This document shows, one piece after another, positions 1-7,838 of a stretch of 64,000 nucleotides of DNA. Source of the stretch: DATHWB01 sp035544575 (lineage in GTDB: Bacteria > Actinomycetota > Acidimicrobiia > Spongiisociales > ZC4RG35); the NCBI GenBank assembly GCA_035544575.1, contig DATKEC010000115.1, positions 1-64,000 of the forward strand. Reading direction: 5' to 3'. How positions within the stretch are numbered: position 1 is the stretch's first letter; each line of letters begins with the position of its first letter. The notes under the pieces are model-generated. The model did no database searches and was not told the DNA's origin. It worked only from the letters and a program-made list of their open reading frames with translations. Both the position numbers and the translations under genes were made by a program.

Positions 1-299
1 CGGGCGATCGATGCCAGAACGATGTTCCAGCTGGCTTCGTCGGATGGCTCCACCGGGCCGAGGGCTTTCTCGATGAGCGCGGGATCGGCCTCGGTCGACT
101 CCCCGAACTCGGCGAGCGGGCCGTCGGCCATTGCTTCGGTCGTGGTCGTGGTGTCTTCGCCCCCCGCAGTCGTGGTCGTCTCTGCGGCGGTCGTGGTGGT
201 TTCACCTGGCGTCGTGGTCGTCTCGGCGTCGCCGTCGCCACACGCTGCTGCCACGAGGGCCAGCAAAGCGATCACGCTGATGGTCTTGATGCGTTTCAC
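1..299 (-). CDS. ABC transporter substrate-binding lipoprotein, N-terminal part (runs off the window start)
   Basis: Only about the first 99 codons are inside the window. The protein starts with a GTG at 299, 3 bases after a strong purine-rich ribosome site (GGAGGAGGAA). It opens with a positively charged, hydrophobic signal peptide ending in a lipobox (L-V-A-A-A-C, Cys at residue 20), so it should be a lipid-anchored extracytoplasmic protein. A Thr-rich spacer made of TTTT blocks separates the anchor from the start of the mature fold. It lies 71 bases downstream of the permease gene on the same strand, so a solute-binding protein of the same importer is the natural reading. The ligand-binding domain is outside the window, so this is inference from position and anchor type. 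Confidence 0.7.
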   Translation of the reverse strand, partial: MKRIKTISVIALLALVAAACGDGDAETTTTPGETTTTAAETTTTAGGEDTTTTTEAMADGPLAEFGESTEADPALIEKALGPVEPSDEASWNIVLASIA

Positions 300-370
300 G
301 TTCCTCCTCCCAAGAGTTCCTGAGTCATTCACTGTTATCCGTTCCGATTCGCGTCATCGACGCTCCTTTC

Positions 371-1426
371 TCAACCCGTTCCGCTGCTGAAGCTCGTGGA
401 CTGTTCGGCCGGCGGTCGGCGCCGTCGCTCGCGCAGGGCCCGCTCCACCGCCTTGATGATGCGGTCACCGGAGACGAGCATGCCAGCGATGATCACGACT
501 CCGAAGACTGCGAACTGCCAGGCGGTCGACAGGCCCATGATGAGCATCATGCGGTTGAGGCCGGTCAGGAAGAGTGCGGCGGCCAGAGTCGACAACGGAC
601 TGGCGAGGCCCCCCGTGAGCGAGGCGCCCCCGATCACCACGGCGGCGATCGGCGCCAACAGATACTGACTGCCAGAGGCCACTCCGGGCGTGATGATCAT
701 CCCGGCGAGGGCCACGCCGGTGATGGCATAGAGGATCGAAGCCATCACATAGGCCGAGATCTGATTCATGGTGACCCGCACCCCGACCACGTGTGAGGCC
801 ACCGGGTTCGCGCCGACCACCTGAAAGCGTCGACCGACAGTCGTGTAACGGAATCCGAGGATGAGCAGAGCGGTGATCGCCAGACCCATCCAGAACACCG
901 GGCTGAATCCGAGGACCCGACTCGACGTCCAATCGGACAGTGCGCTCGGAACGGGACGTTGCACCGGGAACGTGCGCCCGTACCGATTCACGATCCCGGT
1001 GACCAGCTGGCCCACCGCCAGCGTCACGATGAGGGCGTTCAGCTTGAAACCTCCGATGAGCAGACCGTTGACCAGCCCGATCACGGCTGCCGCGGCGAGC
1101 GCCACCAGAACCGCCGACCACATGCTCGTCTCGGGCCGGTTCCCGACACCGACCATGATCAACGCCGCCAGCGAGACCGTTCCCGGTGTGCTGAGGTCGA
1201 TTCCGCCGGTCATGATCACGAGCATCTGACCGAGGGCGGCGATACCCAACAGTGCCCCGGCCGGGGCGATCGCGCCGAGCGCGGAACTCCCGAGCGCCGA
1301 CGGCGCCCAGATGGAAGCCACGATCACCAACAGCACCAGCGCCAAGTAGACCGGCATGTACCGCGAGGCCACCACGAAGGAGGTGAGCAGAGACGACGGC
1401 GGGCGACGGGTGATGCTGTCGGTCAC
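371..1426 (-). CDS. ABC transporter permease, RbsC / BPD_transp_2 type
   Basis: A 351-residue polytopic membrane protein of the family that imports ribose, other sugars and nucleosides. Family hallmarks are visible: the early A-L-G-Q-M-L-V-I-M-T-G-G-I-D-L-S segment, G-F-K-L-N-A-L-I-V-T-L, and the late I-G-G-A-S-L-T-G-G segment, with about eight to ten hydrophobic helices. The start chosen is GTG 1426, which shares GTGA with the stop of the amidohydrolase gene upstream; an in-frame extension further upstream only reads the amidohydrolase gene out of frame. The ATPase subunit is not seen here and is probably beyond the window edge. The substrate is unknown; the neighbouring amidohydrolase suggests a nitrogenous molecule such as a nucleobase, nucleoside or related amide. 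Confidence 0.9.
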   Translation of the reverse strand: MTDSITRRPPSSLLTSFVVASRYMPVYLALVLLVIVASIWAPSALGSSALGAIAPAGALLGIAALGQMLVIMTGGIDLSTPGTVSLAALIMVGVGNRPETSMWSAVLVALAAAAVIGLVNGLLIGGFKLNALIVTLAVGQLVTGIVNRYGRTFPVQRPVPSALSDWTSSRVLGFSPVFWMGLAITALLILGFRYTTVGRRFQVVGANPVASHVVGVRVTMNQISAYVMASILYAITGVALAGMIITPGVASGSQYLLAPIAAVVIGGASLTGGLASPLSTLAAALFLTGLNRMMLIMGLSTAWQFAVFGVVIIAGMLVSGDRIIKAVERALRERRRRPPAEQSTSFSSGTG

Positions 1427-2718
1427 CGGGTCCCGCCCAGCGGTGCGAGCAGGCCGGAGGCCGAACCCACGCGGTGCAGGGCGGCCGTCGCCAGCTCCCG
1501 AGCCCTGCCGGTGTCGGCCGCGAGCACCCCGTCCTGCATGAGCGGACGGCCGGCGACGAAGACCCAGCTGACATTCGATGTGTCCATGCCCCAGACGACC
1601 GCCCCGATCGGATCGTTGATCGGCCAGATGTTGGGACGGTCGGTCCGCAGCAGGATCACGTCGGCCGCCTTGCCCGGCTCGATCGTTCCCACGCGGTGGG
1701 CGAGACCTGCCACCCGCGCGCCGTCGACCGTGGCGTATCTGATCGTCTCCCGGGTGTTCAGGAGGTTCGGCAGTCCGGCTTTGCCGGCCAGCTTGAGGTC
1801 GAAATAGCGGGCGTGTTGCATCGAGATCACAGACCGCATCTGGGCGAACATGTCGCCGGGTGCCAGCCGCTCGTCGTCCACCGCCAGCCCGGGCCGGATC
1901 TCCCGATCGATCAGGCGCTGCATGGGAGGCGAGCCGATCCCCGCCGACATTTCCACGGACGGAGCCACCGCCACGCAGGTTCCGGACGCGGCGATCGCAT
2001 CGAGATCCTGGTCGTCGAGGGTGGTGCCGTGCACCAGCGTCACATCCGGCCCGAGCAGCCCGGCCCGGGCGAGTGCGGAGACCGTGCCGGCGTCCCCTGC
2101 ATCGGTCCCGGCGTGGACGTGGATCCGCAGGCCGGCTCTCCGGGCCGCAGCCCACTGGTCTCCGGTCGATGGGGACAGGTCGGGAGCCGCGAACGCGAGG
2201 GTGGTGCGATCCGTGGGGGCCGAGAGACCGAGCGTCGTGACGAGGGGCTCGCTCGAACCGGGACCCATCCCGCACGCGAAGACCGTCCGCAGGCCCGCAT
2301 CCGAGTGCGCCTCGAGCGCGGCCTGCAGGTGCTCGGGTCCGCCGCCGAGATCGAACCAGTCGACGACGGTGGTGGTGCCTCCCTCGACCGCACCCAGCAA
2401 CCCGGCCAGAGTCGCGGCGTAGCAATCCTCCGGTGTGAGGTGGTCCGAAAACGACTCCGAGGCCACGATGTCCGCGCCGCCCGTCGACACGCCCACGTTC
2501 CGCAACAGCGACTTCCAGGCGTGGCGATGGGTGTCGACGAAGCCGGGCATCACGATGGTGTCGGTACCGTCGATGATTTCGGCGTCACGCGCCCGCACGC
2601 CAGGGCCCACCTCGCCGATGCGTGCGCCGTCGACCAGTACGTCTGCCACGGCGAAGTTCGGCGTCTTGGCGCCCATCGTGAGCACCGCCGCACCCCGGAT
2701 CAGGTACTTCGAGGTCAC
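1423..2718 (-). CDS. Amidohydrolase (cytosine/guanine deaminase-like, SsnA/AtzC branch)
   Basis: A 431-residue cytosolic amidohydrolase-superfamily hydrolase. Visible landmarks are the N-terminal beta-sandwich, then G-F-V-D-T-H-R-H-A-W with the metal-binding HxH near residue 67, a mid-protein V-H-A-G-T histidine, a second L-V-H-G-T histidine, and an aspartate in G-L-A-V-D-D-E. Members deaminate nucleobases, chlorohydrolyse or hydrolyse cyclic amides, usually with one divalent metal. GTG 2718 is the start. The stop overlaps the permease start by GTGA, so import and hydrolysis are translationally coupled. The exact substrate cannot be read from the sequence; a guanine/cytosine-type deaminase or an amide hydrolase of a heterocycle are the leading options. 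Confidence 0.85.
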   Translation of the reverse strand: MTSKYLIRGAAVLTMGAKTPNFAVADVLVDGARIGEVGPGVRARDAEIIDGTDTIVMPGFVDTHRHAWKSLLRNVGVSTGGADIVASESFSDHLTPEDCYAATLAGLLGAVEGGTTTVVDWFDLGGGPEHLQAALEAHSDAGLRTVFACGMGPGSSEPLVTTLGLSAPTDRTTLAFAAPDLSPSTGDQWAAARRAGLRIHVHAGTDAGDAGTVSALARAGLLGPDVTLVHGTTLDDQDLDAIAASGTCVAVAPSVEMSAGIGSPPMQRLIDREIRPGLAVDDERLAPGDMFAQMRSVISMQHARYFDLKLAGKAGLPNLLNTRETIRYATVDGARVAGLAHRVGTIEPGKAADVILLRTDRPNIWPINDPIGAVVWGMDTSNVSWVFVAGRPLMQDGVLAADTGRARELATAALHRVGSASGLLAPLGGTR

Positions 2719-2736
2719 CGGATGACCCGGAGCCGA

Positions 2737-3990
2737 TCAGTAAGCATTCGCCACCATGAGCTCTTCGCACGGGAAGAGGGTGATGATCTTGGGGCCGTCG
2801 GCCGTGACGACCACCTCCTCTTCGATACGCGCCGCCGAACGCCCGTCGGCTGCAGGGGCGTAGGTCTCGAGGGCGAAGACCATGCCGACTTCGATCTCGA
2901 CGGGGTCCGAGAGGGAATTGAGACGGCTGATGATCGGCCGCTCGTGGAGTCCGACGCCGACGCCGTGTCCGAACTGGAGCCCGAACGCGTCCATCTCGTC
3001 TTCGAACCCGAACTCCTCGGCACGCGGCCACACGTTGGCGATCTGGTCTGTGGTGGCGCCGGGCTTGACGAGGGCGATCGCGGCGTCCATCCACTCCCGG
3101 GACTGCTTGAACGCGTCACGCTGGGCCTGGGTCGCACGGCCGACCACGAAGGTCCGGTAATAACACGTCCGATATCCGTTGAACGCGTGGATGATGTCGA
3201 AGTAGGCCTGGTCACCGGGCCGGATCAAACGGTCGGAGAACACATGAGGATGGGGACTGCACCGTTCACCCGCGATCGAGTTGACCGCCTCGACGAACTC
3301 CGAACCCATTTCGAAGAGCCGTTTGTGAGCCAGGGCCACGATGTCTGATTCGCGCACTCCCGGCTTCAGCGCCTCGTAGATGTCCTGGTAGACCCCGTCG
3401 ACCATGGCGCAGGCCTGCGTGAGCAGGATGATCTCGTCGTGACTCTTGATCTCCCTGGCGCGCATCATCGCCTGTTGGCCGTCGACGACCGCGAGACCCT
3501 CGGCTTGCAGCGCCAGGAACACGGCCGTCTCGGCCATGTCGACGCCGATGCGTTCACCGGCGAGGCCCACTTCGGCGAGTGCGGACTTGATCTCGGCGGC
3601 AGCGCGGGAGTGGAGACCTGTCTCGGGTCCGATGGCTCCCTGCAGCCCGGTGTTGCCGCCCACCGAGTTCTGGGTGTCGTAGAGATGAGGCAACTGGAGT
3701 CGGTGCGCCTTGGCGGCGGAACCGAAGTCCCAGATGCGTGGCCGCCCGTTGCGGGTCACCAGCGCCCAGCGCTCGCCTTTGTTGAAAGCCCAGTAGCCGA
3801 TCTGAGTGGCGGTGGCATACCGGATGTTCGATGTCTCGAAGAGCAGTACCGCGCCGAGGTCGTGTTCTTCCAACATCTGGTGGACACGCCCCAGCCGGTA
3901 TTGACGGAGCCGTTCGAAATCGACCCGTGTCTCCCAGTCCACGGCCATGATCCCGGGTGCAGGACTCGTGGCGACAGGAAACTCATCCAT
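2737..3990 (-). CDS. M24 (pita-bread fold) hydrolase, Xaa-Pro peptidase/creatinase-like, with one metal ligand replaced
   Basis: 417 residues with a creatinase-type N domain (about 20-165) and a C-terminal pita-bread domain (about 185-410). M24 peptidases bind two metals through Asp, Asp, His, Glu, Glu. Here I see Asp265 (Y-F-D-I-I), His342 (F-G-H-G), Glu375 (A-L-E-T-Y) and Glu390 (R-I-E-E-E), but the second aspartate position (in the G-Y-x-x-D-x-x-R-T motif) is Cys276 (G-Y-R-T-C-Y-Y-R-T-F). This argues against an ordinary prolidase and for a specialised hydrolase or a one-metal or metal-free enzyme such as creatinase. ATG 3990 has GGAG 7 bases upstream. It sits between a bicupin and an amidohydrolase in the catabolic operon, so it probably acts on a pathway intermediate. 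Confidence 0.85.
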   Translation of the reverse strand: MDEFPVATSPAPGIMAVDWETRVDFERLRQYRLGRVHQMLEEHDLGAVLLFETSNIRYATATQIGYWAFNKGERWALVTRNGRPRIWDFGSAAKAHRLQLPHLYDTQNSVGGNTGLQGAIGPETGLHSRAAAEIKSALAEVGLAGERIGVDMAETAVFLALQAEGLAVVDGQQAMMRAREIKSHDEIILLTQACAMVDGVYQDIYEALKPGVRESDIVALAHKRLFEMGSEFVEAVNSIAGERCSPHPHVFSDRLIRPGDQAYFDIIHAFNGYRTCYYRTFVVGRATQAQRDAFKQSREWMDAAIALVKPGATTDQIANVWPRAEEFGFEDEMDAFGLQFGHGVGVGLHERPIISRLNSLSDPVEIEVGMVFALETYAPAADGRSAARIEEEVVVTADGPKIITLFPCEELMVANAY

Positions 3991-4001
3991 TCTTCACTCC
4001 T

Positions 4002-4907
4002 TCAATCGCGATCGTCTTCGGCGGCCAACGCGGACTCGAGGTAGGTCCAATCGCGCGCGAACCGGTAGGAATGTCGGGGTGGTGGCTGCGGGGCCTGGGT
4101 TTCGAGCCAGCGGACCAGACCCTCGCCGATGTTGCGGAACTCGTGCACACAGCCGACGCCAGCCCAGGCCACGTCTCCGGGGCCGAGGTGGTACTTCTCG
4201 CCGTCGAAGGTCGCTTCGACTTCCCCGTCGAGGATGAGGTATGCCTCCTCGAGCGGATGGTCGTGAGCACCGGCAAAGCCACCGAGTTCGTACTGGACCA
4301 TGAACATCGTCGAAAGGTCCGCGCCCAGATCGGAGTCGACCATCATCTTGACGCTGATGCCGCTGTAGACCAGGAGCGCGGTCCTCATGCTGGCGCTGAC
4401 CGCGAGACGATCCTGGGTCTGGTTGGTCGGATCCATCGACGCGGCGTCGATGTGGCCGTAGTAACGGTTGCGCGGATCACGGACGTCGACCCTGTCCGGT
4501 GTGGAGGTCGTCAGAGGCTTCGGGAAGTGGGTGTCGAAGCCGAAGCGCGCCCGGGGAAGAGGTGCCATCATTTCGGCGAACTCCATCCGCCCGTGGCCGA
4601 TGTTACGGAGGGAATGGGTCGTCCCGACCGGTATGAGGCCGTAGTCGCCCGCCACGAGTTCACGGCTCCCGTCGGGCGTGTCGACGATGAGCGAACCCTC
4701 GATGACGTAGACGGACTCTTCGAATGAGTGCACATGGGTGTCCACCGATCCGCCCGCCCCGAGTCGCGACACCGCAAAGCCCATCTGCACGCCGCCGGCG
4801 TCCTCGTTGACGACGAGGTGGGAGGTGTAGCCCACGCTCCGTTCCGCCAGATACAGCGGCACGGAGAAGTCGAGCCCGTCACTCATCACGACCACGTGCT
4901 CTGACAT
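4002..4907 (-). CDS. Bicupin protein, function unknown
   Basis: 301 residues containing two cupin barrels. The first (about 55-115) carries H-V-H-S-F-E-E and a later T-H-S-L histidine; the second (about 205-275) carries H-D-H-P-L-E-E and a C-V-H-E-F histidine, so both barrels keep a full metal-binding set. Such proteins include dioxygenases, isomerases and (S)-ureidoglycine aminohydrolase, but the ExHxxxH arrangement typical of the latter is absent, so I do not give that name. ATG 4907 follows the reductase stop by two bases, placing it firmly in the catabolic operon. A metal-dependent step on the transported compound is inferred. Confidence 0.8.
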   Translation of the reverse strand: MSEHVVVMSDGLDFSVPLYLAERSVGYTSHLVVNEDAGGVQMGFAVSRLGAGGSVDTHVHSFEESVYVIEGSLIVDTPDGSRELVAGDYGLIPVGTTHSLRNIGHGRMEFAEMMAPLPRARFGFDTHFPKPLTTSTPDRVDVRDPRNRYYGHIDAASMDPTNQTQDRLAVSASMRTALLVYSGISVKMMVDSDLGADLSTMFMVQYELGGFAGAHDHPLEEAYLILDGEVEATFDGEKYHLGPGDVAWAGVGCVHEFRNIGEGLVRWLETQAPQPPPRHSYRFARDWTYLESALAAEDDRD

Positions 4908-4909
4908 GC

Positions 4910-5800
4910 TTACTCGCCTCCGCGCAGGAAACCGGCGACCGCGCTCATGTCACGGGGACCCAGCCCCGCCGCCACCGCTCGGGAGACGATGCCAGCAGTC
5001 GCCTCGGTCTGGGCGATGGGGGCGGAGACACGACGGGCGAGAGTCGTGATCAAGTCGAGGTCCTTGGCGACCAGATCGAGGCTGAACGCCACGGGCGTCC
5101 CAGCCGGATCCTCGAACGCCTGCCGTTTGTAGTGGACGAAGGGAGCGCCACCTGCCCCACTCGCGAAGATCTCGTAGGCGATGTGTCGGTCGACGCCGGC
5201 CCGCTCGGCGAGCACCAACGCCTCGGACAGCGAAACGTTGAGTCCGTGGACGAGGGCGTTGACCGCCAGCTTCGTGACCGCACCGCTGCCCCGACCCCCC
5301 ACCGGAACGATCCGGGACGCGAATGTCTCCAGCACCGCGGCCGCGATCTCGAGCGAACCCGCGTCGCCACCGACCATCACGGTGAGATTGCCCGCCTCGG
5401 CGGTGGCCACGCTTCCCGAGACCGGAGCGTCGAGGAATCCCGCCCCGGAGGCATCCAGTGCCCCCCCGACACGGCGCGATGTCTCGGGATCGATCGTGCT
5501 CGTGTCGACCACCACGGCACCGGTCCGCACACCGGACACGATGCCTCCTTCGCCCAGATACACCGACTCGACCGCGGCGTCGTCGGCGAGGCTCGTGATC
5601 ACGACCTGGGAGCGCGCAGCGGCTTCGTCGATGGAAGAGCACACCAGAGCGCCGATCTCGGAAGCAAGGCGCTCGGCCTTGGACACGTCGCGATTCCACA
5701 CCGCGAGATCGAAGGGACCCCCGGCGATCCTGGCCGCCATGGCAGAACCCATTCGACCGGTGCCGATCACTGAGACTGGAACCTGTGCGGACGTCACCAT
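4910..5800 (-). CDS. NAD(P)-dependent beta-hydroxyacid dehydrogenase (GarR/GlxR/HIBADH family)
   Basis: 296 residues. The N-terminal Rossmann motif reads V-I-G-T-G-R-M-G-S-A-M, followed by D-T-S-T-I-D-P, the family signature D-A-P-V-S-G-S, and the catalytic-lysine helix G-x-G-x-V-T-K-L-A-V-N. The family includes tartronate semialdehyde reductase (GlxR/GarR, a step after glyoxylate in ureide and glycolate breakdown) and 3-hydroxyisobutyrate dehydrogenase. Sequence alone does not separate these. Lying between the bicupin and the L-2-hydroxyglutarate oxidase-like gene, it fits reduction or oxidation of a 2-carbon to 4-carbon hydroxyacid produced by the pathway. Confidence 0.88.
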   Translation of the reverse strand: MVTSAQVPVSVIGTGRMGSAMAARIAGGPFDLAVWNRDVSKAERLASEIGALVCSSIDEAAARSQVVITSLADDAAVESVYLGEGGIVSGVRTGAVVVDTSTIDPETSRRVGGALDASGAGFLDAPVSGSVATAEAGNLTVMVGGDAGSLEIAAAVLETFASRIVPVGGRGSGAVTKLAVNALVHGLNVSLSEALVLAERAGVDRHIAYEIFASGAGGAPFVHYKRQAFEDPAGTPVAFSLDLVAKDLDLITTLARRVSAPIAQTEATAGIVSRAVAAGLGPRDMSAVAGFLRGGE

Positions 5801-5827
5801 TCAGTGAGACTACACACTCCGTCCAGT

Positions 5828-7036
5828 TCAGACCCGAATCAAAGGGACTGTGCGTTCGGCGATGTACCGGCCGATCGCCAGGCTCGCCGTCGCAGCCGGT
5901 GAGGGGGCATTCAGCACGTGGATCGACGACCCAGCCTCCTCGATCACGAAGTCATCCAGCAACCGACCGGACGCGTCGACGGCCTGGGCGCGCACCCCGG
6001 ATCCGCCCCGGATCAGATCGTTCGCCCCCACCGCGGGGATGAGTCGGCGCGCCGCCCGGGCGTACAGGGTGCGAGAGCCCGAATGGACCATCTCGCGGAG
6101 GCCAGAGCGCCAGTGGGCGCGAGCCAGCGTGCGGAAGCCACGGTGGCGGACCGTGTCGCGGACATCGGTCCAGTTCGCCGAGCGGCCCCGATACTGCTCA
6201 CGCCCCAGGGCGAGCACTGCGTTCGGCCCGACCTCCACCGAGCCGTCGACACGCCGGGAGAAGTGCACACCGAGGAACGGAAACCGCGGATCCGGCACGG
6301 GATACACCAGCGCGGCGACCAACGGGGCGGCGCGGGCAGTCAGCGTGTAGTACTCGCCTCGGAAGGGGATGATTCGGACCGATGTGCTGACGCCGGCCAA
6401 ACCAGCCACCCGGTCAGAATGCAGCCCGGCACAATTGACCAGCGCCCGTGCGGAGAATCGGTCCGCGCCCGCTGTCACCTCCACTCCATCCACCGTGTGG
6501 TCGATTGCCGTCGCCGCCGCCCCGGTACGGATCTCGGCCCCAGCTTCTTCGATCATCGATGCCATGTGGCGCGCCAGTCCCGGAAAGTCCGCCACTCCGG
6601 CTTCGGGAACGTGGAGTGCGCCCAAGCCCACTGCATGCGGTTCGAACCCGGCGATCTCCGAGCCGCCGATACGCTCCAAGCCCTCGAGTCCGTTCGCCCG
6701 ACCCCGCCGTTCGAGTTCGTCGAGGGCCCCGAGTTCAGACTGATGGCTGGCGATGACGAGTTTGCCTGATCGACGGGCGGCGACACCGGCGGCGTCGGCG
6801 AGTTCGTAGACCGCCTCCCGGCCCTCCACACACAGCCTCGCCTTGAGGCTCCCCGGGCGGTAGTAGAGACCGGAGTGGACGACGCCGCTGTTGTGGCTGC
6901 TCTGATGGAGGGCGACCGAGTCCTCCTTCTCGACCAACACCAGGGACACACCGGAAAGCATCGAGGTCAGGGCTCGGGCGGTCGCGAGCCCCACGAGCCC
7001 GCCCCCGACCACACAGATGTCGTAGCGATGTCCCAC
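5828..7036 (-). CDS. lhgO: L-2-hydroxyglutarate oxidase-like FAD-dependent oxidoreductase
   Basis: 402 residues, DAO-superfamily flavoprotein. The dinucleotide motif G-G-G-L-V-G-L-A-T-A is at residues 11-20, and the family hallmark S-G-V-V-H-S-G-L-Y-Y with R-P-G-S-L-K follows. The C-terminal FAD-closing segment G-G-S-G-V-R-A-Q is present. LhgO/YgaF enzymes oxidise L-2-hydroxyglutarate to 2-oxoglutarate and pass electrons to quinone; close relatives oxidise other 2-hydroxyacids. GTG 7036 is the likely start, with AGGGA upstream. It is the first gene of the leftward operon and so the promoter-proximal gene of the catabolic locus; a related hydroxyacid substrate is possible in this context. Confidence 0.88.
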   Translation of the reverse strand: MGHRYDICVVGGGLVGLATARALTSMLSGVSLVLVEKEDSVALHQSSHNSGVVHSGLYYRPGSLKARLCVEGREAVYELADAAGVAARRSGKLVIASHQSELGALDELERRGRANGLEGLERIGGSEIAGFEPHAVGLGALHVPEAGVADFPGLARHMASMIEEAGAEIRTGAAATAIDHTVDGVEVTAGADRFSARALVNCAGLHSDRVAGLAGVSTSVRIIPFRGEYYTLTARAAPLVAALVYPVPDPRFPFLGVHFSRRVDGSVEVGPNAVLALGREQYRGRSANWTDVRDTVRHRGFRTLARAHWRSGLREMVHSGSRTLYARAARRLIPAVGANDLIRGGSGVRAQAVDASGRLLDDFVIEEAGSSIHVLNAPSPAATASLAIGRYIAERTVPLIRV

Positions 7037-7151
7037 CGGTTCCCTGCCTCGTGCTCAGTGTGACTGCACGCGCCGTCGCATACAGGTCTATCCTCCGCGG
7101 GGACGAGTCTGCCACTCCCGGCGGACCTATAGATCATTTCGAGGAGGAACG
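7037..7151. promoter_or_regulatory. Divergent promoter region between the catabolic operon and the SDR-regulator genes
   Basis: A 115-base gap from which LhgO and the leftward operon are read one way and the SDR plus XRE-cupin regulator the other. A C-T-A-T-A-G-A-T stretch about 25 bases before the SDR start could be a -10 element, but I see no convincing -35 partner. A strong ribosome site (GAGGAGGAA) precedes the SDR ATG. The layout suggests that the XRE-cupin protein controls both directions from an operator here; no clear operator palindrome could be picked out by eye. Confidence 0.5.
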
Positions 7152-7838
7152 ATGGGCGACGGGGCCGTACTGATCGTGGGGGGCACCGGCGGGATCGGAC
7201 AGGAGATCGCCCGTCATTACATCAGCGAAGGCCAATCCGTCGTGATCACAGGACGGGATCGGGACCGCACCGCGGAAGCGGCGTCCGCACTCGGCGCCCA
7301 GTGGGTCGCCTTCGACCTCGCCGAGCCGGAGACGATCGCCGCGGCCCTGGGCGACATCGGGCCCGTCTCCCGGCTGGTGCTGTGTGCCATCGCCCGGGAC
7401 AACAACCCCATCCGGAACTACACGATCCCCGACGCGATCTATCTCACGACGATGAAGCTCGTGGGATACACCGCCACCGTCCACGCCCTCATCCCCAAAC
7501 TGGACGACGACAGCTCGGTGGTGCTCTTCGGGGGACGTGCCAAGGACCGGCCGTACCCCGGATCGACCACGGTCACGACGGTGAACGGCGGCGTCAGCGC
7601 TCTCATCCGCACGCTGGCGACCGAACTCGCCCCAGTGCGATTCAACGCGATCCATCCCGGCATCGTCGGCGACAGCCCCTTTTGGCAGGGCAAGCCGCTC
7701 GACGCAGTGATCGGCAGAACTCCGACAGGCCGGCTCGCCACCATGGCCGAGATCGTCGACGCCACCGTCTTCCTGCTGGAAAATCGGGCGGTCAACGGAA
7801 TCGACCTCTATGTCGACGGCGGATGGATGCTGATGTGA
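7152..7838 (+). CDS. SDR-family protein lacking the YxxxK catalytic pair
   Basis: 228 residues. The N-terminal G-G-T-G-G-I-G nucleotide motif and the C-terminal I-D-L-Y-V-D-G-G-W end are typical of short-chain dehydrogenases. At the position of the catalytic Tyr-x-x-x-Lys the sequence is V141-T-T-V-N145, so both residues are absent, and the usual NNAG loop is also changed. Similar Tyr-less SDRs occur in bacteria, so this may be a redesigned enzyme or a cofactor-binding non-oxidoreductase rather than decay; the frame is intact. The gene begins at ATG 7152 after a strong ribosome site and overlaps the regulator gene, tying it to the catabolic locus. Confidence 0.85.
   Translation: MGDGAVLIVGGTGGIGQEIARHYISEGQSVVITGRDRDRTAEAASALGAQWVAFDLAEPETIAAALGDIGPVSRLVLCAIARDNNPIRNYTIPDAIYLTTMKLVGYTATVHALIPKLDDDSSVVLFGGRAKDRPYPGSTTVTTVNGGVSALIRTLATELAPVRFNAIHPGIVGDSPFWQGKPLDAVIGRTPTGRLATMAEIVDATVFLLENRAVNGIDLYVDGGWMLM

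Noticed and set aside
2737..3990. M24 protein as DMSP lyase DddP or ectoine hydrolase
   Set aside because: The aspartate pattern expected for DddP is not kept and no companion DMSP or ectoine genes (doeB, ectoine transporters) are next to it.
4002..4907. Bicupin as (S)-ureidoglycine aminohydrolase, making the locus an allantoin pathway
   Set aside because: The ExHxxxH metal motif of that enzyme is absent and no allantoinase, allantoate or ureidoglycolate genes are seen; both cupins have the general HxHxxxxE form instead.
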